Notes under the pieces: generated by a model
Database searches by the model: none
Seen by the model: only the letters and a program-made list of their open reading frames with translations
What the model was told of the DNA's origin: nothing
Position numbers and translations under genes: made by a program
Assembly: GCA_046152935.1 (NCBI GenBank)
Contig: JBJXGB010000119.1
Location: forward strand, 1-20,348
DNA length: 20,348 nucleotides
Reading direction: 5' to 3'
DNA from: CAZMFZ01 sp046152935
GTDB taxonomy: Bacteria > Bacteroidota > Bacteroidia > Cytophagales > UBA9547
Shown here: positions 7,774 through 15,658 of the stretch, in pieces
How the letters are laid out: each line of letters begins with the position of its first letter
Numbering within the stretch: position 1 is the first letter of the stretch

Positions 7774-10379
7774 TTTCTTTGTTGCTGGAATTCGATTTTG
7801 CCATCTACCAATGTAGCCAGAATCACATCCTCTTTTTTCACTTTACCAGACAGCATTTGCTTAGATAACTCATTCATTATCAAGCGTTGAATTACTCTTT
7901 TCAATGGCCTTGCCCCATATTGAGGATCGTAACCTTGTTCACCAACATAATTAATCACCTCTGGCGTTGCCTCTAAAGTAATGCCATTTTCTAGCAACAA
8001 TTTTTGAACTTGACCAAACTGAATAGCAACTATTTTACCGATTTCTTTTTTCGTTAATGGACGAAACATGATTATTTCATCGATACGATTCAAAAACTCT
8101 GGTCTGATGGTGTGACGAAGCAATTGCATCACTTCTATTTTGGTTTCATCAATAATATCCAATTGCTTGAAAACATCTTTGGCATCAAATCCTTCAAATT
8201 TTTCCTGAATTATGTGAGCTCCTGCATTGGAAGTCATAATGATAATTGTGTTTTTGAAATTAGCTAGACGCCCTTTATTATCAGTCAATCTGCCTTCATC
8301 TAATACTTGCAGCAAAACATTAAAAACATCTGGATGTGCTTTTTCAATTTCATCGAGCAACACCACAGAATAAGGTCTTCTTCTCACGGCTTCAGTCAAT
8401 TGTCCGCCCTCATCATAACCGATGTAGCCCGGAGGAGCTCCAACTAATCTACTTACCGCATGGCTTTCTTGAAATTCGCTCATGTCAATTCGAACCATGG
8501 CACTTTCGTCATTAAACAAATAATCTGCCAAAGCCTTGGCCAATTCTGTTTTTCCTACGCCCGTTGTGCCTAAGAAAATAAACGAGCCAATGGGTTTTTT
8601 CGGATCTTGCAAACCAGCCCTACTTCTACGCACCGCATCTGAAGTGGCCTGAATCGCTTCTTCTTGACCAGCCACCCGTTTGCTCAACTCTTCTTCCAAA
8701 TGCAACAATTTTTCACGGTCGCCTTGCAGCATTTTTGAAAGCGGAATGCCTGTCCATTTCGCCACAATCTCTGCAATATCATCGGCTGTTACCTCTTCTT
8801 TCAGCATGGCAGTTCCCACTTGCAGTTCACGGATTTGGGCTTCAAACTTCACCAAATTTTCTTCACTTTCTTTGGTTTTGCCATAGCGAAGTTCAGCTAC
8901 CTTGCCATAATCACCAGCTCTTTCTGCCTGTTCGGCTTCCAATTTATACTTTTCAATATTCTCTTTTTCACTTCTAATGCCTTGAATAATGGTTTTTTCA
9001 TTCGTCCATTTGGCTTTCAGGGCGTTGCGTTTTTCGGTCAAATCAGCTATTTCTTTCGAAAGCATCGATTCTTTTTCCTTGTCATTTTCACGCTTTATTG
9101 CCTCTCTTTCGATTTCCAATTGCATGATTTTGCGCTGCACTTCATCCAATTCTTCCGGCACTGAGTCAATTTGAATTTTCAATCTGGCTGCAGCCTCATC
9201 CATCAAATCAATGGCCTTGTCGGGCAAAAACCGATCTGTAATGTATCTGTTAGATAATTCAACAGAGGCAATAATGGCTTCGTCTCGAATTCGTACGCCA
9301 TGGTGCAGCTCGTATTTATCTTTTATTCCACGTAAAATAGAAATCGCATCTTGCACATCTGGCTCATCTACATTCACCGTTTGAAACCTTCGTTCCAAAG
9401 CCTTGTCTTTTTCAATGTATTTTTGATACTCCTTTAATGTAGTAGCTCCGATCGTATGCAATTCGCCACGAGCCAAAGCTGGCTTGAGCAAATTGGCTGC
9501 ATCCATAGCCGAATCGCCACCTGACCCTGCCCCAATCAAAGTGTGTATTTCATCTATAAAAAGCACTATATCGCCATCCGAATCTATCACTTCTTTGATT
9601 ACAGCCTTCAATCGTTCTTCAAATTCACCTTTAAATTTGGCTCCCGCAATGAGCAAGCCCATATCTAAAGTCAAAATCTGTTTCGATTTCAAGTTTTCTG
9701 GCACATCGCCAGCTACTATTCTCTGCGCCAAACCTTCCACAATGGCTGTTTTCCCAACACCTGGTTCGCCAATCAACATGGGGTTGTTTTTTGTTCTGCG
9801 GCTTAATATTTGCAAAAGTCGCCTTATCTCTTCATCGCGACCGATTACAGGGTCGATTTTGCCTTTTTTGGCTAGTTCATTAAGATTAATCGAATACTTT
9901 TTAAGCGACTGGTATTTGTTTTCACTATGTTGGTCTGTAACAGTGGCTCCACCTCTCAATTCCAAAATAGCTGCTTTCAAGTGTTTTTCTGTAAATCCAG
10001 CATCCTTCATTAATGCAGATACTTTATCTTTTCCACTTAAAAGACCAAAAAATATGTGTTCGATAGCCACAAATTCATCTCCCAATTCTTTCATATAGCT
10101 TTCCGCCTTTTGCAAAACAGCAGCCGAGGGGTTGGATAAATAAGGACTAGAGCCCGTAATTTTTGGATATGAAGCGATGGCCTCCTCCAATTTCGCATCG
10201 AAATAAGGCTTGTTGATATTGAGTTTTTTAACCAAAAACTGACTTATACTTTCATCGCCCTGCAAAAGTGCGCGCAACAAATGACCTGGCTCAATGGCTT
10301 GGTTGGTATTTTCTGCTGCAATCGAAGATGCCAATTGAACAGCCTCTTGTGCCTTGATCGTATATTGATTGAAGTTCAT
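7743..10379 (-). CDS. clpB: Chaperone ClpB (Hsp104-type AAA+ disaggregase)
   Basis: 878 residues, full length for ClpB. A hexameric cytoplasmic ATPase that pulls proteins out of aggregates together with DnaK. The N-terminal Clp domain spans about 1-145. The first AAA+ domain has Walker A GEPGVGKT (204-211) and Walker B IVLFIDEIH (271-279). The coiled-coil middle domain, diagnostic of ClpB rather than ClpA or ClpC, runs about 405-525 and is rich in Glu and Lys. The second AAA+ domain has GTTGVGKT (604-611), VVLLDEIEK (672-680) and sensor-2 GARP (822-825). Substrate-pore GAKFKGEFEERLK and GAPPGYIGYDEGG are present. No ClpP-binding loop is expected or seen. The gene is monocistronic. I did not recognise a CIRCE or sigma-32 type site in the 300 bases upstream. 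Confidence 0.98.
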   Translation of the reverse strand: MNFNQYTIKAQEAVQLASSIAAENTNQAIEPGHLLRALLQGDESISQFLVKKLNINKPYFDAKLEEAIASYPKITGSSPYLSNPSAAVLQKAESYMKELGDEFVAIEHIFFGLLSGKDKVSALMKDAGFTEKHLKAAILELRGGATVTDQHSENKYQSLKKYSINLNELAKKGKIDPVIGRDEEIRRLLQILSRRTKNNPMLIGEPGVGKTAIVEGLAQRIVAGDVPENLKSKQILTLDMGLLIAGAKFKGEFEERLKAVIKEVIDSDGDIVLFIDEIHTLIGAGSGGDSAMDAANLLKPALARGELHTIGATTLKEYQKYIEKDKALERRFQTVNVDEPDVQDAISILRGIKDKYELHHGVRIRDEAIIASVELSNRYITDRFLPDKAIDLMDEAAARLKIQIDSVPEELDEVQRKIMQLEIEREAIKRENDKEKESMLSKEIADLTEKRNALKAKWTNEKTIIQGIRSEKENIEKYKLEAEQAERAGDYGKVAELRYGKTKESEENLVKFEAQIRELQVGTAMLKEEVTADDIAEIVAKWTGIPLSKMLQGDREKLLHLEEELSKRVAGQEEAIQATSDAVRRSRAGLQDPKKPIGSFIFLGTTGVGKTELAKALADYLFNDESAMVRIDMSEFQESHAVSRLVGAPPGYIGYDEGGQLTEAVRRRPYSVVLLDEIEKAHPDVFNVLLQVLDEGRLTDNKGRLANFKNTIIIMTSNAGAHIIQEKFEGFDAKDVFKQLDIIDETKIEVMQLLRHTIRPEFLNRIDEIIMFRPLTKKEIGKIVAIQFGQVQKLLLENGITLEATPEVINYVGEQGYDPQYGARPLKRVIQRLIMNELSKQMLSGKVKKEDVILATLVDGKIEFQQQRNHLKISDSEI

Positions 10380-10624
10380 TTTTCTTGCGTATTTTTATAA
10401 TGAATATACACATCAATATCGTACCACTGTAGAAAAATGCTATTTTGGCACTTTTACATTGCTAAAAGGCAAAAAATGAGGACAAAATGCCAGTGCGACA
10501 AAAGAATTCATCCCTTTCTTGCCCCTTCTATGGAACCTAAAGCCAAGTAGTGCCAGCAAAACTTGTTTTGTGAAGGCGTGAGAGCTAGCTGAAAAAATAA
10601 TTGTTTAAAGATTAAATTAAAAAA
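10380..10624. other. Intergenic region upstream of clpB, no gene seen
   Basis: About 245 bases between the clpB start and the candidate promoter of the small membrane-protein genes. It must hold the clpB promoter, but no exact TAnnTTTG box is found on the minus strand. TTGGCAC at 10445-10451 and TTGC at 10459-10462 on the plus strand look like sigma-54 elements but are two bases too far apart. No hairpin followed by a T-run is evident. Confidence 0.5.
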
Positions 10625-10652
10625 TTGAACATATCAAGTAGATATACTGTTG
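10625..10652 (+). promoter_or_regulatory. Candidate Bacteroidota promoter for the small membrane-protein pair
   Basis: TTG at 10625-10627, a 17-base spacer, and TACTGTTG at 10645-10652, one mismatch from TAnnTTTG. Transcription would begin about 20 bases before the ATG at 10681. This is the only place in the window where I found both halves of the promoter at near-standard spacing, though the minus-7 box is imperfect. Confidence 0.35.
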
Positions 10653-10680
10653 CATTTAATATTTCTTCCAATCCAACCCC

Positions 10681-10866
10681 ATGTTAAAAAAGTTCACACT
10701 TACAGACAAACTTCTTTTTTTAGCAGCTTTGTCGTCTTTAGTATTTTCAGAAATATTATTCTTTAATGGTGCTACCGACCACGCCATTTTTATTGGAATT
10801 TGGGTTCCTAGTTTATTGGGATTCGGCATGTATTTAAAATTAATTAAAAACGACAAAAATGACTAA
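10681..10866 (+). CDS. Very small membrane protein (61 residues), function unknown
   Basis: 61 residues with a short polar start (LKKFTLTDK), two hydrophobic segments (LLFLAALSSLVFSEILFF and HAIFIGIWVPSLLGFGMYL) separated by NGATD, and a basic tail. The segment GIWVPSLLGFG.Y resembles small conserved proteins I remember from many bacteria with a G(L/I)WVPS motif, all uncharacterised. Its stop overlaps the start of the next small gene by 8 bases (ATGACTAA type overlap), a strong sign of translational coupling. A candidate promoter lies at 10625-10652. The antisense frame at 10656-10856 is open too but has no recognisable features. The role is unknown; a small subunit or regulator of a membrane complex is only a guess. 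Confidence 0.68.
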   Translation: MLKKFTLTDKLLFLAALSSLVFSEILFFNGATDHAIFIGIWVPSLLGFGMYLKLIKNDKND

Positions 10867-10969
10867 TCTAGTCCCGTACTTCGCAATTTTTATTAATATA
10901 TTGTTCTTAATTGCCTTCACGTATGCCATGACAGAAGGTTGGAATTTTAATAAAAAACACACGAATTAA
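10859..10969 (+). CDS. Very small membrane protein (36 residues), overlapping the previous gene
   Basis: A 36-residue frame with an ATG overlapping the last codons and stop of the 61-residue gene. It has one hydrophobic segment (VPYFAIFINILFLIAFTYAM) followed by a polar basic tail (TEGWNFNKKHTN). One-segment proteins of this size are usually missed by gene callers. The 8-base overlap, same strand and shared membrane nature argue that it is real and made together with its neighbour. No family is recognised. Confidence 0.55.
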   Translation: MTNLVPYFAIFINILFLIAFTYAMTEGWNFNKKHTN

Positions 10970-11096
10970 AGTTGTACAGCAATGCTGACACTCAAAGTTT
11001 GTAGAACTATTGTAGAAGGGTGTTGTACGCAATATCTCTGTACATTACTCTAGTTGCTAAGAAATAATGGTACGTTTTGGACAGTTCCCTTCATGG

Positions 11097-11163
11097 TCGG
11101 GCGTTCCTTTCCCATCTTTTTGTTCGTGACTCCCAAAAAGGATTTCTTCTTCAATCCCTAACG
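11097..11163. repeat. Imperfect palindromic intergenic element, probable dispersed repeat
   Basis: The core is CTTTTTG (11116-11122), an 11-base loop, and CAAAAAG (11134-11140). The flanks (TCGGGCGTTCC on the left, CAATCCCTAACG on the right) resemble an intergenic palindromic repeat I remember from many Bacteroidota genomes (CGGGCT...ATC, T-run, A-run, GGAT...CAATCCCTAACG). Only one copy is in this window, so dispersal is inferred. It lies just after the end of purK and could also act as a weak terminator. Confidence 0.5.
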
Positions 11164-11184
11164 TAAAAAGCTAAAAATAAGAAT

Positions 11185-12327
11185 TCACGCCTTCACCCTT
11201 ATTGTATTTTTTACAAAATCAATTTTTCGTTTCAAGCCCACATCATCATTGTCGATAATGGTAATATGCCCCATTTTGCGAGATGGTTTGGTAAATTTTT
11301 TGCCGTACAAATGAGGAAAAATACCATCTGTCTTCATGATTTCTTCCAAGCCTTCGTATTTGGCAATGCCATTGTAGCCCTCTTCGCCCAATAAATTTAC
11401 CATTGCGGCCTTGGTGCGTGTAAATGTAGAGCCTAATGGCAAATTCAAAATAGCCCGCAAATGCTGCGCATATTGCGATGTGATATTGGCTTCGATCGTG
11501 TGGTGTCCGCTATTGTGTGGGCGTGGCGCTATTTCATTTACGAGCACCTTGCCATCTTTGGTCACAAACATTTCTACGGCCAAAAGCCCTATCATTCCCA
11601 ATTTAGAAATCAAATCTTTGGCAATACTTACTGCCATTTCTTCTATTTCTACAGAAATTAACGCAGGCGCAAATAAATAATCGACCAAATTGTAGGTGGG
11701 GTTGAAAACCAGCTCAATAATTGGGAAAACGGAAATCTCCCCTTTCACACTCCTGGCCACAATTACAGAGATTTCTTTGGCAAAATCAATGCGTTTTTCC
11801 AACAAACCTGGTGCATCAAATGCCTTTACAAAATCCTGTTTCGTTGTCATGGGCAATACGCCTCTGCCATCGTAGCCAGATTTGCCCAATTTCAAAAAAG
11901 CTGGCAAAAAAGATTCATGTTGATCTAGATCAGATTTGTGGTTTATCAACACAAAATCTGCGGTAGGAATGCCATTATCTTTGTAAAACTGCTTTTGCGA
12001 GCGCTTGTCTTGTATAAGTTTGATAATATTGGCTTGTGGAAACACTTTCACACCTTGGTTTTCCAAAGTTGCCAAAGCTTCTACATTCACATTTTCGATT
12101 TCGATCGTAATCATGTCGAGCCCTTGACCAAAATTGACAACCGTATCGAAATCTAACAACGAACCGTGCACAAACTTATGTACAATATTTTTACAGGGAG
12201 CTTCTGCATCAGGATCAATTACCGACACATTAAGATTCAAATTTATTGCTTCTTGAATAAGCATTCGTCCAAGCTGTCCACCTCCTAGAATCCCTAGCTT
12301 GAAATCTTGATAGAAATTTTTTTGCAT
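11185..12327 (-). CDS. purK: N5-carboxyaminoimidazole ribonucleotide synthase
   Basis: 380 residues. PurK uses ATP and bicarbonate to carboxylate aminoimidazole ribonucleotide in purine synthesis; PurE then moves the carboxylate. The N-terminal domain carries GILGGGQLGRM (12-22), the family signature. The ATP-grasp domain is seen in GKSGYDGRGV and in NEIAPRPHNSGHHTIEA, which also marks PurK; the C-terminal PurK domain closes with KMGHITII. The length is normal. It starts 5 bases after the cyclophilin gene ends, so the two form an operon. purE is not adjacent, unlike the purEK arrangement of many bacteria. Regulation is not visible; no purine riboswitch was recognised upstream of the pair. Confidence 0.96.
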   Translation of the reverse strand: MQKNFYQDFKLGILGGGQLGRMLIQEAINLNLNVSVIDPDAEAPCKNIVHKFVHGSLLDFDTVVNFGQGLDMITIEIENVNVEALATLENQGVKVFPQANIIKLIQDKRSQKQFYKDNGIPTADFVLINHKSDLDQHESFLPAFLKLGKSGYDGRGVLPMTTKQDFVKAFDAPGLLEKRIDFAKEISVIVARSVKGEISVFPIIELVFNPTYNLVDYLFAPALISVEIEEMAVSIAKDLISKLGMIGLLAVEMFVTKDGKVLVNEIAPRPHNSGHHTIEANITSQYAQHLRAILNLPLGSTFTRTKAAMVNLLGEEGYNGIAKYEGLEEIMKTDGIFPHLYGKKFTKPSRKMGHITIIDNDDVGLKRKIDFVKNTIRVKA

Positions 12328-12332
12328 TATTA

Positions 12333-12773
12333 TTAAATTTCTTCTTGTACCACCACTTTTATTATTTCGTCACCTTGACTTATTTGGTCTACCACATCCA
12401 ACCCTTCTATTACCATGCCAAAAGCCGTATGCACGCCATCTAAATGTTTGGTATTGGCTCTATTGTGGCATATAAAAAATTGAGAACCGCCAGTATCTTT
12501 GCCTCTGTGTGCCATGGAAAGTACGCCTTTGTCGTGGTGCTGTCTTTCGGCACTCGTTTCGCATCTAATTGTGTAGCCAGGACCTCCAGAGCCATTTCTG
12601 TTTGGATCTCCGCCTTGTACCATGAAATTTGGTATTACGCGATGAAAATTCAAACCATCGTAAAAACCTTTTTTTGCTAATGCGATAAAATTATTTACTG
12701 CAATTGGCGTTTCTTTTTCGTACAATTCAATCACCATTACGCCTTTTGCTGTGTGTATTTCTGCTTTTTTCAT
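12333..12773 (-). CDS. Cyclophilin-type peptidyl-prolyl cis-trans isomerase
   Basis: 146 residues, a bare cyclophilin domain without a signal peptide, so cytoplasmic. Active-site residues are in place: FHRVIP.F (R45, F50), Q53 in MVQGGDP, M87-A88, GGSQFFI (Q98, F99) and F118. The residue matching the tryptophan of human cyclophilin A lies in KHLDGVHTAFG and is a His (H110), as in many bacterial members that bind cyclosporin weakly. The enzyme speeds proline isomerisation during protein folding. It is the first gene of a pair with purK. An AATATTTG sequence about 10 bases upstream of the ATG is one mismatch from the minus-7 consensus and may be the promoter. Confidence 0.95.
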   Translation of the reverse strand: MKKAEIHTAKGVMVIELYEKETPIAVNNFIALAKKGFYDGLNFHRVIPNFMVQGGDPNRNGSGGPGYTIRCETSAERQHHDKGVLSMAHRGKDTGGSQFFICHNRANTKHLDGVHTAFGMVIEGLDVVDQISQGDEIIKVVVQEEI

Positions 12774-12813
12774 TCGTTATTCAAATATTCAAAACCAATA
12801 AGAGACTAAAAAG

Positions 12814-12837
12814 CCCTTCGGCTGCGAACCAAAGGGC
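12814..12837 (-). terminator. Intrinsic terminator after the SelW-like gene
   Basis: AAGCCCTT and AAGGGCTT form a stem around a loop of about 9-13 bases. On the minus strand the stem is followed by a run of T (from the A-run just before 12814), the direction that ends the SelW-like transcript before the cyclophilin gene. There is no T-run on the plus strand. Confidence 0.75.
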
Positions 12838-12938
12838 TTACAAAATTAACAAAATTTATTAGGAAATAAACAACTTTTATTTTTACAAACAAAAAAATCA
12901 CTATTTCTTAATAATCAAACGGTTTGAAATCATTGGTT

Positions 12939-13229
12939 CTACCTCTGGTTTGCTCTGTCGATATGGCCCAAATTTCGCTCTGGTGCTATCAAATCTCGTA
13001 CCAAGGTTTTCAATTCTTTTACTTCTGGAAAACGACCGGCCGTTTTGCGGTTGAAAATTACATTTTCGTTCAATTTTATTTCAAAATTGCCGCCAATTTC
13101 AGAGGGCACCAACGATACTTTTACCAATTCTTCTTCAAAAGTAGTCAGCAGTTCTTGGGCTAAATAGGCAGAGCGCAGCAGCCAGCCACATTTAGGGCAA
13201 TATTCGATGGTAATTTCTGGTTTTTGCAT
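12939..13229 (-). CDS. SelT/SelW/SelH (Rdx) family selenoprotein-like protein, Cys form
   Basis: 96 residues with a thioredoxin-like fold. The N-terminal redox motif C11-P-K-C14 is in EYCPKCGWLLRSAYLAQELL, followed by the typical GGNFEIKLN strand region and the family's end RFPEVKELKTLVRDLIAPERNLGH. In animal SelW the second position is selenocysteine; here both are Cys, as in most bacteria. A redox role on an unknown partner is likely. The start ATG stands only 6 bases from a palindromic REP-like element, so its ribosome-binding region is unusual. A second frame remains open past the stop but shows nothing convincing. A terminator follows at 12814-12837. Confidence 0.88.
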   Translation of the reverse strand: MQKPEITIEYCPKCGWLLRSAYLAQELLTTFEEELVKVSLVPSEIGGNFEIKLNENVIFNRKTAGRFPEVKELKTLVRDLIAPERNLGHIDRANQR

Positions 13230-13235
13230 ATATCT

Positions 13236-13300
13236 TAATCCCCTTGGCGAAAGCCAAGGGCTATTGAAACTAATCCACTAGCTAAAGCCAACGGCCATTA
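13236..13300. repeat. Two tandem REP-like palindromic elements
   Basis: Two related units of about 30 bases with a 35-base period (13236-13265 and 13271-13300) both start TAATCC and contain AAAGCCAA-GGC. The first is a perfect 8-bp hairpin, CCCTTGGC (13241-13248) and GCCAAGGG (13253-13260), around a GAAA tetraloop. The second has drifted and folds less well. Similar palindromes are linked to REP-associated tyrosine transposases in many bacteria; no such transposase is in the window. Confidence 0.65.
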
Positions 13301-13332
13301 AAAAACAAAATACTTTTCACAATTTGTCCAAT

Positions 13333-14760
13333 TTACCCATGATACCCAAACATTTTTTTCTCTTTAATGGTGTTGGCTACTTCTGGAGGCACCATGCGTT
13401 CCCAACCTTGCTGTCCATCAGAAATCATCTTAAATACCATATCGGAAGTGATGCTGAAATTTTCCGCATTGAATTGTTGAATGTCTTCCATCTTTTCAGA
13501 TTCCATAAAGTGCATGTACAAATATTTCAAATTTTCAGCTACTTGAAAATTGAGACAGTTGTAAAACTTACCATTTTGTTTCTTGATTGGATACACAAAG
13601 AGCTTCATATTCTCGACAAACAAAGAAGCAAAAGACTCCAAAATGCCTCCTGGTAGTGCTTTATAATATTCTTCATTGAATATTTCTTCCAAATTCAAAA
13701 TTCCCAAAATAATGGCAATTTTGTTTCTGGTGAATTTGGACAAATAGGACGCCAAGCGGTAGTAACCTTGGTAATCTGAAATCAACACGGTATAGCCAAG
13801 TGAACAGACAATATCTACACGATCTATGAAGTCTTTTAAGTCGATTTCACCACCTCCAGATGCTGCATACAAGTTGAAAAGCGTAAGTTCTGCCACAGTT
13901 ACCATATTGCTTTCATCTTCGCCCAATTCTTCTTTAAATAGGCGAATACCATTTTCATACATATCTTGGTTTACGAGCGTAAAAGGGCGAAAACGACCAC
14001 GATACGCCAAAATATTCTTCTTGTAGAAAAAATCGGAAGGCTGCAGTACATCGCCTTTTGGACCAAAAAGTGCCGCTTTCGTAAGTTTATTCTTAACTAA
14101 CATCAAGCTAATGAGCCTGTTGTCTAAATCCATAAAATCAGGACCAGTAATACGCAACATATCTACCTCTACTCTGTCGCTTGAGAGTTCTTCCATCAAA
14201 GTGAGTACAATATCTTCGGGATTTTCGTGCCGATACAGACAGCCGTATATTAAATTCACACCTAAAATTCCGACCGCAGCTTGCTGCAAAATGGCATCGT
14301 TGTCGAGCAATCGAAAGTGTATTACGGCCTCGTTTGGTTCAGAATTTGGAGTAAGCTGAAATCGTACACCCATCCAGCCTTGGCCTTCCCTTGTCTTATC
14401 AAAACTAATGGTTGTGAGGGTATTTGCGTAGGCGAAAAACAGCGTTGAATCGCCTCTTTTCTCGGCCAGTCGTATTTCTAAAAGTGAATATTCCTTGGCT
14501 AGCATCTTGATTAGCCTCGATTCCACTACATATCTGCCGCTATCTTCAGCTCCGTAAATGGCATCGCTAAATGTCATGTCGTAAGCCGACATTGTTTTGG
14601 CGATGGTGTGAGAGGCGGCTCCAGCTTTGAAAAAATTGGCGGCCACTTCTTGTCCAGCTCCTATTTCCGCAAAGCTTCCGTAGGTTCTTTTGTCAAGGTT
14701 GATAGCCAATGCCTTTTGTTTTACACCAAGAAATTGGCGGTCTCTGTTGCTAATGCTCAT
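13333..14760 (-). CDS. Conserved 475-residue protein of unknown function
   Basis: 475 residues without signal peptide or membrane segment, so cytoplasmic. The N-terminal third is very recognisable: ALAINLDKRTYGSFAEIGAGQEVA, AGAASHTIAKTMSAYDMTFSDAIYG and YV.E.RL.KML. I remember close homologues of the same length across Bacteroidota, Planctomycetes and cyanobacteria under inconsistent names, including nicotinate-nucleotide adenylyltransferase. I see no H-x-G-H nucleotidyltransferase motif, so that name is unsupported. The region AEIGAGQEVAANFF recalls a glycine-rich nucleotide-binding loop but does not match a standard one. The gene is on the same strand as the Uma2-like gene, 109 bases downstream of it, and ends just before the REP-like pair. 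The function is not known. Confidence 0.9.
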   Translation of the reverse strand: MSISNRDRQFLGVKQKALAINLDKRTYGSFAEIGAGQEVAANFFKAGAASHTIAKTMSAYDMTFSDAIYGAEDSGRYVVESRLIKMLAKEYSLLEIRLAEKRGDSTLFFAYANTLTTISFDKTREGQGWMGVRFQLTPNSEPNEAVIHFRLLDNDAILQQAAVGILGVNLIYGCLYRHENPEDIVLTLMEELSSDRVEVDMLRITGPDFMDLDNRLISLMLVKNKLTKAALFGPKGDVLQPSDFFYKKNILAYRGRFRPFTLVNQDMYENGIRLFKEELGEDESNMVTVAELTLFNLYAASGGGEIDLKDFIDRVDIVCSLGYTVLISDYQGYYRLASYLSKFTRNKIAIILGILNLEEIFNEEYYKALPGGILESFASLFVENMKLFVYPIKKQNGKFYNCLNFQVAENLKYLYMHFMESEKMEDIQQFNAENFSITSDMVFKMISDGQQGWERMVPPEVANTIKEKKMFGYHG

Positions 14761-14869
14761 GATATATTGGTTTGGATAAGGTTTTAAGATTGAAACTTTG
14801 AATATACGTTTTGCATTTTATGATTTGCTTGCGATGGCGATATTATGCCAGACACACTTAATAAAAAAA

Positions 14870-15466
14870 TCAACTAAAAATTGCACTTAAATCTATTTCA
14901 AAACCTGCTAATATCGTTTCGCCAGATAGTATTTCTTCAAAGGTTTTGGTATGCTGAACGCTTGCTGAGTAAATGTAGGTTAGCCTCTCTTCTGGACTTA
15001 TAAGCCAAGCCAACCTGCATCCATTCTCTATCCATTCTTTCATTTTAGTTTTCAAACCAACCAAAGAATCTGTTGCTGATTTAATTTCAATCACAAAATC
15101 GGGACAAAGTGGTGGAAATTGTTCTTTTTCTCTATCTGTGAGTGCATTCCATCTTTCATTTTGTACCCAAGCCGCATCTGGCGAGCGCACTGCAGTGCTT
15201 GGCAATTTGAAGGCAGTAGAAGAATCGAAACAAACCCCTTTTTTCATTTTTCTATTCCATACAGCCAAATCCGCCAATACCTCGGTATTGTAGTATCCCG
15301 TTTTCCCTCCAGTGTTTGACATAACTATGATATTGGTTTGTGCATCGCGTTCAAATTTCAAATCGCGATTATCTAAACAAAAATTATAAAATTCTTCGTC
15401 AGTGAAGCCCCCTAGGCTATGGGTGTCCAAAACCAAGGTACCTCCCATTTCAGCTATCATGTTCAT
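14870..15466 (-). CDS. Uma2-type (DUF820) PD-(D/E)xK nuclease-like protein
   Basis: 198 residues of the restriction-endonuclease-like fold common in cyanobacteria and some Bacteroidota. The putative metal-binding residues are present: D97 in SPDAAWV and E127-x-K129 in PDFVIEIKS, with the usual helix after it (LKTKMKEWIENGCRLAWLISPE). The N-terminal FTDEEFYNFCLDN is family-like. These proteins are called endonucleases by fold; the true role of most is unknown, and they occur as many paralogues without partners. It lies between two unrelated minus-strand genes and follows the strong terminator at 15606-15644, so it is probably transcribed alone. M1 (15466) and M3 (15460) are both possible starts. 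Confidence 0.88.
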   Translation of the reverse strand: MNMIAEMGGTLVLDTHSLGGFTDEEFYNFCLDNRDLKFERDAQTNIIVMSNTGGKTGYYNTEVLADLAVWNRKMKKGVCFDSSTAFKLPSTAVRSPDAAWVQNERWNALTDREKEQFPPLCPDFVIEIKSATDSLVGLKTKMKEWIENGCRLAWLISPEERLTYIYSASVQHTKTFEEILSGETILAGFEIDLSAIFS

Positions 15467-15605
15467 TTTGCGGATATTTTATCGTTACTAAAATACAAGA
15501 TATTTTTCAAATTTGCTATAAACTTGTTTTCTTAACAAAAGCTCTTTGCTGTCGCAATTCTTCAGCATACATTATCTATCTAAAACATAATATGCCATGC
15601 ACGTC

Positions 15606-15644
15606 AAAAAAAAAGCCCTCAAAATAATATCAAGGGCTTTTTTT
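15606..15644 (-). terminator. Strong, symmetric intrinsic terminator after odhB
   Basis: GCCCT (15615-15619) pairs with AGGGC (15633-15637), extended by an A-run of nine and a T-run of seven that also pair. With runs on both sides it can end transcription in either direction, but only odhB, whose stop lies about 15 bases away, needs it. Confidence 0.88.
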
Positions 15645-15658
15645 CTCAAATTTTGTAC

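Noticed and set aside
9484..10098. A 204-residue open frame on the plus strand inside clpB.
   Set aside because: It is antisense to the conserved first AAA+ domain, has low-complexity Ser/Pro content and no recognisable domain; it is a shadow of clpB codon use.
10445..10462. Sigma-54-like promoter (TTGGCAC ... TTGC) upstream of clpB.
   Set aside because: The GG and GC doublets are separated by 12 bases instead of 10, and the site points away from clpB.
12901..12960. A second minus-strand frame running past the SelW-like stop and ending in MISNRLIIKK.
   Set aside because: It looked like a frameshifted tail or the end of a sorting domain, but the SelW-like protein already ends normally at LGHIDR and no upstream coding part exists in that frame.
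13333..14760. Naming the 475-residue protein nicotinate-nucleotide adenylyltransferase.
   Set aside because: No H-x-G-H motif or matching fold signature is visible; the label seems to be propagated.
14830..14857. Small hairpin TGGC/GCCA after the Uma2-like gene.
   Set aside because: Only four to five pairs, and the T-run lies on the wrong side for the minus-strand transcript.
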